From Verrucomicrobiia bacterium (GTDB lineage: Bacteria > Verrucomicrobiota > Verrucomicrobiia > Limisphaerales > Pedosphaeraceae), in the NCBI GenBank assembly GCA_036268055.1, contig DATAUW010000011.1:1-64000 (forward strand): DNA of 64,000 nt, written 5' to 3'. Positions 61,704 through 64,000 of this stretch are shown piece after piece. The position numbers and the translations under genes were made by a program. Every line of letters starts with the position of its first letter. The stretch's first letter is position 1. The notes under the pieces were generated by a model. The model was not told the DNA's origin and searched no databases. It was given only the letters and a program-made list of their open reading frames with translations.

Positions 61704-63533
61704 ATGAATTCTACTGAACCCGGCGACTCCGCACGCATTACTTACCCGCCGGGATTCCGCGCCCGCCGCGGATTGAACTGGGGATTTCTCGGGCTGCTTT
61801 ACACTTCGTTTTACATGTGCCGTTACAATCTTTCGATTGCCAACGGTTCCATCAGCCGCGAGTACGCCTTTTCGCGCGCGGACATGGGGGCGATCATCAG
61901 CACCGCCCTGTTGGCTTACGCCGCCGGCCAAATCATTAACGGCTTGCTGACCGATCGCATCGGCGGCAAGAAAGCCATGCTCATCGGCGCGGGCGGCACG
62001 ATCATGATGAACATCCTGTTCGGCGCGGCTTCGATGGTCGGGTTTTTCGCGCCAGCGGCTTCGCAGGGGCCGATTGGTCTTTATGCGGTCAGGCCAAAAA
62101 TCGCGTTCGTCGCCAGCGATATTGCCGATGCCAGATCGCTGGCGGCAAAGTTGTACGGAGATACCAATGCCGTCACGACGAATCTTTCGTTCTACATCCG
62201 CTTGCATCTTCCGCAAACCAATCTTGATTTTCTCGCCGCCAGCCTCGGAACCAATGAAGTTTCGACCAACCTTTCCCGGGTGCTCGCCACGGATTTGAAT
62301 TACGCTATCAGCGGCCCGCCGATTTACGATACCAACCGCTTTGCGAAGGTGCCGCTCTCGCGCGGCGCGACCAACCTGCTTGCGAGCGAACCCACCGGCG
62401 CGAACTTGGTCTGGCTGAATCATACTTTGCTCGACGAGGCTTATCCGCAGGAAATCAAAAAGCTTAACCACTGGCTGGTGCATATTCCGTTTTTCCATGT
62501 GCAATTATTTTTGGGATTGCTCTGGCTGTTCGTGGCGATTCGCGGGATTGACGGTTATCTCCAGGCTTTCGGCGCGCCGGGCATGATCCGCATCAATACC
62601 GCGTGGTTCGCGCAGCGCGAGCGTGGAAGGTTCGCGGGTATTTTCGGCTTCATGATCAACCTCGGGCGCTTTGGGATTTTTAATTTGGGTCCGGCGTTGC
62701 TCGCGGGTTTTACATTTTTGTGGATGTGGCGCATTCCGCCGCTGCATTGGCGATGGCTGTTTTGGGTTCCGTCGGGCATTTGCGCGATCGTGGCGGTCGG
62801 CATGGCGTTGACGGTGAAAGAGACGCCTGAAGCCGCCGGTTTTCATAATACCAAAGCCGCCGAACCGCCACCGGCGACGAACGAAGTTGAACCCACCTTC
62901 AGCCAGTTGCTTTGGAAAATCATCACGCACCCGACGATCTGGTTTGTGGCCTGCGCTTACGCTTGCACCGGCGCAGTGCGGCAGGCGGTGGACTTGTGGT
63001 TCCCGCGTTACATGCAGGACATGTATCATATGAATCTCAGCTCCGAAAAATTTCAGTGGCTGGGTTTTCTTATACCGTTCGTGGCCTCGGCGGGCTCGCT
63101 GACGTCGGGTTATGTGTCGGATATTTTCTTCAAGGGCCGCCGCGCGCCAGTGGCGGCGGGAATTTATTTTCTCGAAACCGCGCTCATCCTGCTCGCGGCG
63201 CAATTTCATTCCGTCAATGCCGCCATCACCTCGCTGGTGTTGATCTCGCTCACGGCGAATTCCACGCATTCCATTCTCGGCACGGCGGCGGCGATGGACA
63301 TCGGCGGGCGCAAGAATTCGGGGTTCGTGTCCGGCGTGATTGATTCGTTTCAATATCTGGGCGGCAGTCTAGCGGGTTATGTTTTGGGCAAGCTGCTCGA
63401 CCGCAGTTTGGGGAATTATTTTTATTTCATGGCGCCATTCGGATTGATCGGCGGAATCCTGATGGTGTTCATTCGCGGCACGGTGAAACCGAAAACCCCG
63501 CCGCCCGCCCCGGAGATTTCACCCACAAAATAA
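61704..63533 (+). CDS. OPA-family MFS transporter with a ~145-residue periplasmic insertion
   Basis: A 609-residue organophosphate:phosphate-antiporter-like protein (GlpT/UhpT relatives). FYMCRYNLSIAN in the first helix holds the substrate-binding Arg position, TDRIGGKKAM is the MFS loop 2-3 motif, and AWFAQRERGRFAGIFGFMIN matches the family. Between TM3 (ends about 115) and TM4 (starts about 265) is a ~145-residue soluble insertion rich in Asn and Thr (NAVTTNLSFYIRLHLPQTNL, DFLAASLGTNEVSTNLSRVL), predicted to face the periplasm; family members usually have only a few residues there. The C-terminus is Pro-rich (KPKTPPPAPE). Substrate unknown. The pseudopilin gene follows. Confidence 0.87.
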   Translation: MNSTEPGDSARITYPPGFRARRGLNWGFLGLLYTSFYMCRYNLSIANGSISREYAFSRADMGAIISTALLAYAAGQIINGLLTDRIGGKKAMLIGAGGTIMMNILFGAASMVGFFAPAASQGPIGLYAVRPKIAFVASDIADARSLAAKLYGDTNAVTTNLSFYIRLHLPQTNLDFLAASLGTNEVSTNLSRVLATDLNYAISGPPIYDTNRFAKVPLSRGATNLLASEPTGANLVWLNHTLLDEAYPQEIKKLNHWLVHIPFFHVQLFLGLLWLFVAIRGIDGYLQAFGAPGMIRINTAWFAQRERGRFAGIFGFMINLGRFGIFNLGPALLAGFTFLWMWRIPPLHWRWLFWVPSGICAIVAVGMALTVKETPEAAGFHNTKAAEPPPATNEVEPTFSQLLWKIITHPTIWFVACAYACTGAVRQAVDLWFPRYMQDMYHMNLSSEKFQWLGFLIPFVASAGSLTSGYVSDIFFKGRRAPVAAGIYFLETALILLAAQFHSVNAAITSLVLISLTANSTHSILGTAAAMDIGGRKNSGFVSGVIDSFQYLGGSLAGYVLGKLLDRSLGNYFYFMAPFGLIGGILMVFIRGTVKPKTPPPAPEISPTK

Positions 63534-63590
63534 GCTCAACTGTGCTATAATAAACCAACGCCGATAGGTCTTGCGACTAGACAACTGTTT

Positions 63591-64000
63591 ATGAAACCTA
63601 ACACCAAACTCAACGCTGCGTTCACCCTGATCGAGTTACTCGTGGTGATCGCCATCATCGCAATCCTCGCGGGACTTTTGCTGCCCGCGCTCGCCCGCGC
63701 GAAGGCGAAGGCGCAACAGATTAATTGTGTTTCCAATTTGAAGCAGTGGGCATTGGCGGAAGCTATCTATGCTTCGGATAATAATGATGGCATTCCTCGC
63801 GATGGTTTCGGAAGTTCCAGTTCTCAGTGGCTGACTGGCAGTGGCGATATCAACGGCAGCGGTACACCGGATGATACGGCGGGTTGGTTTAATTTGCTTC
63901 CGCCGAATATCGCTTCGCCGACTTTGACTTATTTTTTCCATCAGCCGCAATCGGATCCGCGGCAGAAATATCCTTTTCCGGGGAATGGCATTAGCAAGAT
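63591..64000 (+). CDS. Pseudopilin-like protein, cut by the window end
   Basis: The ATG at 63591 opens a frame that stays open to the last base (136 codons plus two bases) and continues beyond. The leader is MKPNTKLNA-Ala10, then [20 protein letters not shown] and ARAKAKAQQ, the DUF1559-like pseudopilin pattern of the gene at 37646-38437. The residue before the cut is Ala, not the usual Gly, although Phe+1 and Glu+5 are kept. It lies 57 bp after the transporter. The visible globular part has [20 protein letters not shown]. Confidence 0.85.
   Translation, partial: MKPNTKLNAAFTLIELLVVIAIIAILAGLLLPALARAKAKAQQINCVSNLKQWALAEAIYASDNNDGIPRDGFGSSSSQWLTGSGDINGSGTPDDTAGWFNLLPPNIASPTLTYFFHQPQSDPRQKYPFPGNGISK

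Noticed and set aside
61448-61738. 96-residue minus-strand frame
   Set aside because: Overlaps the start of the transporter on the other strand and is rich in Arg/Trp/Pro with no leader or motif.
1-64000. CRISPR array, tRNA, rRNA, prophage or transposase genes
   Set aside because: None was found. Dispersed repeats are present, but none is regularly spaced like a CRISPR array, and no transposase or phage gene is visible.

Overview
The window is a piece of a GC-rich, gene-dense chromosome that looks like phylum Verrucomicrobiota (inference from content; no rRNA or tRNA is present). The clues are two standalone pseudopilins with the [20 protein letters not shown] leader and no secretion machinery nearby, a GloVer-type tandem-repeat secreted protein, a DUF6600-like protein, a zinc-ribbon Ser/Thr kinase next to an ECF sigma factor, secreted proteins ending in F(Y/F)RL, and many short dispersed intergenic repeats. 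Most start codons lack an obvious Shine-Dalgarno sequence.

Layout. 1-2282: repeat-rich, nearly gene-free; two ~240-bp direct copies flank a small membrane-protein gene, and an AT-rich segment is bounded by perfect 20-bp inverted repeats. 2283-16855: signalling block with a secreted esterase, a 1294-aa hybrid histidine kinase, an ECF sigma factor overlapping a one-TM protein gene, small membrane proteins, a large membrane Ser/Thr kinase, a lipoprotein that copies the kinase's C-terminal Ig-like domain, a second ECF sigma factor, pyrE and a lone receiver protein. 17054-24227: histone-H1-like protein, SDR and Gfo/Idh/MocA oxidoreductases, lipoprotein, NtrC-type sigma-54 activator, DUF6600-like protein, MDR dehydrogenase. 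24448-32357: serine hydrolase, DinG-type helicase coupled by a GTGA overlap to a left-handed beta-helix sugar-nucleotide enzyme, a degenerate aldo/keto reductase, a transglutaminase-like protein and a YdeI-CDGSH fusion. 32547-41092: GloVer protein, orphan Phd/YefM antitoxin, radical SAM enzyme, signal peptidase I, histidine phosphatase, pseudopilin, TPR and HAD proteins. 41349-44144: korAB. 44210-53521: TPR protein, old yellow enzyme, HAD phosphatase, alpha/beta hydrolase, prfA, rpmE, NhaD-like antiporter, DUF2652-like protein, ABM monooxygenase. 53640-64000: a low-GC orphan gene, a 1064-aa membrane-anchored coiled-coil protein, a 718-aa modular secreted protein, an OPA transporter with a large periplasmic insertion, and a truncated pseudopilin.

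Most of the window is housekeeping and regulatory. No CRISPR array, prophage, transposase or recognised defence island was seen. The most promising unexplained items are the 408-aa low-GC orphan, the 1064-aa coiled-coil protein, the kinase/lipoprotein shared domain next to an ECF sigma factor, the YdeI-CDGSH fusion, the transporter insertion, the C-terminal module shared by two secreted proteins, and the dispersed repeat families.
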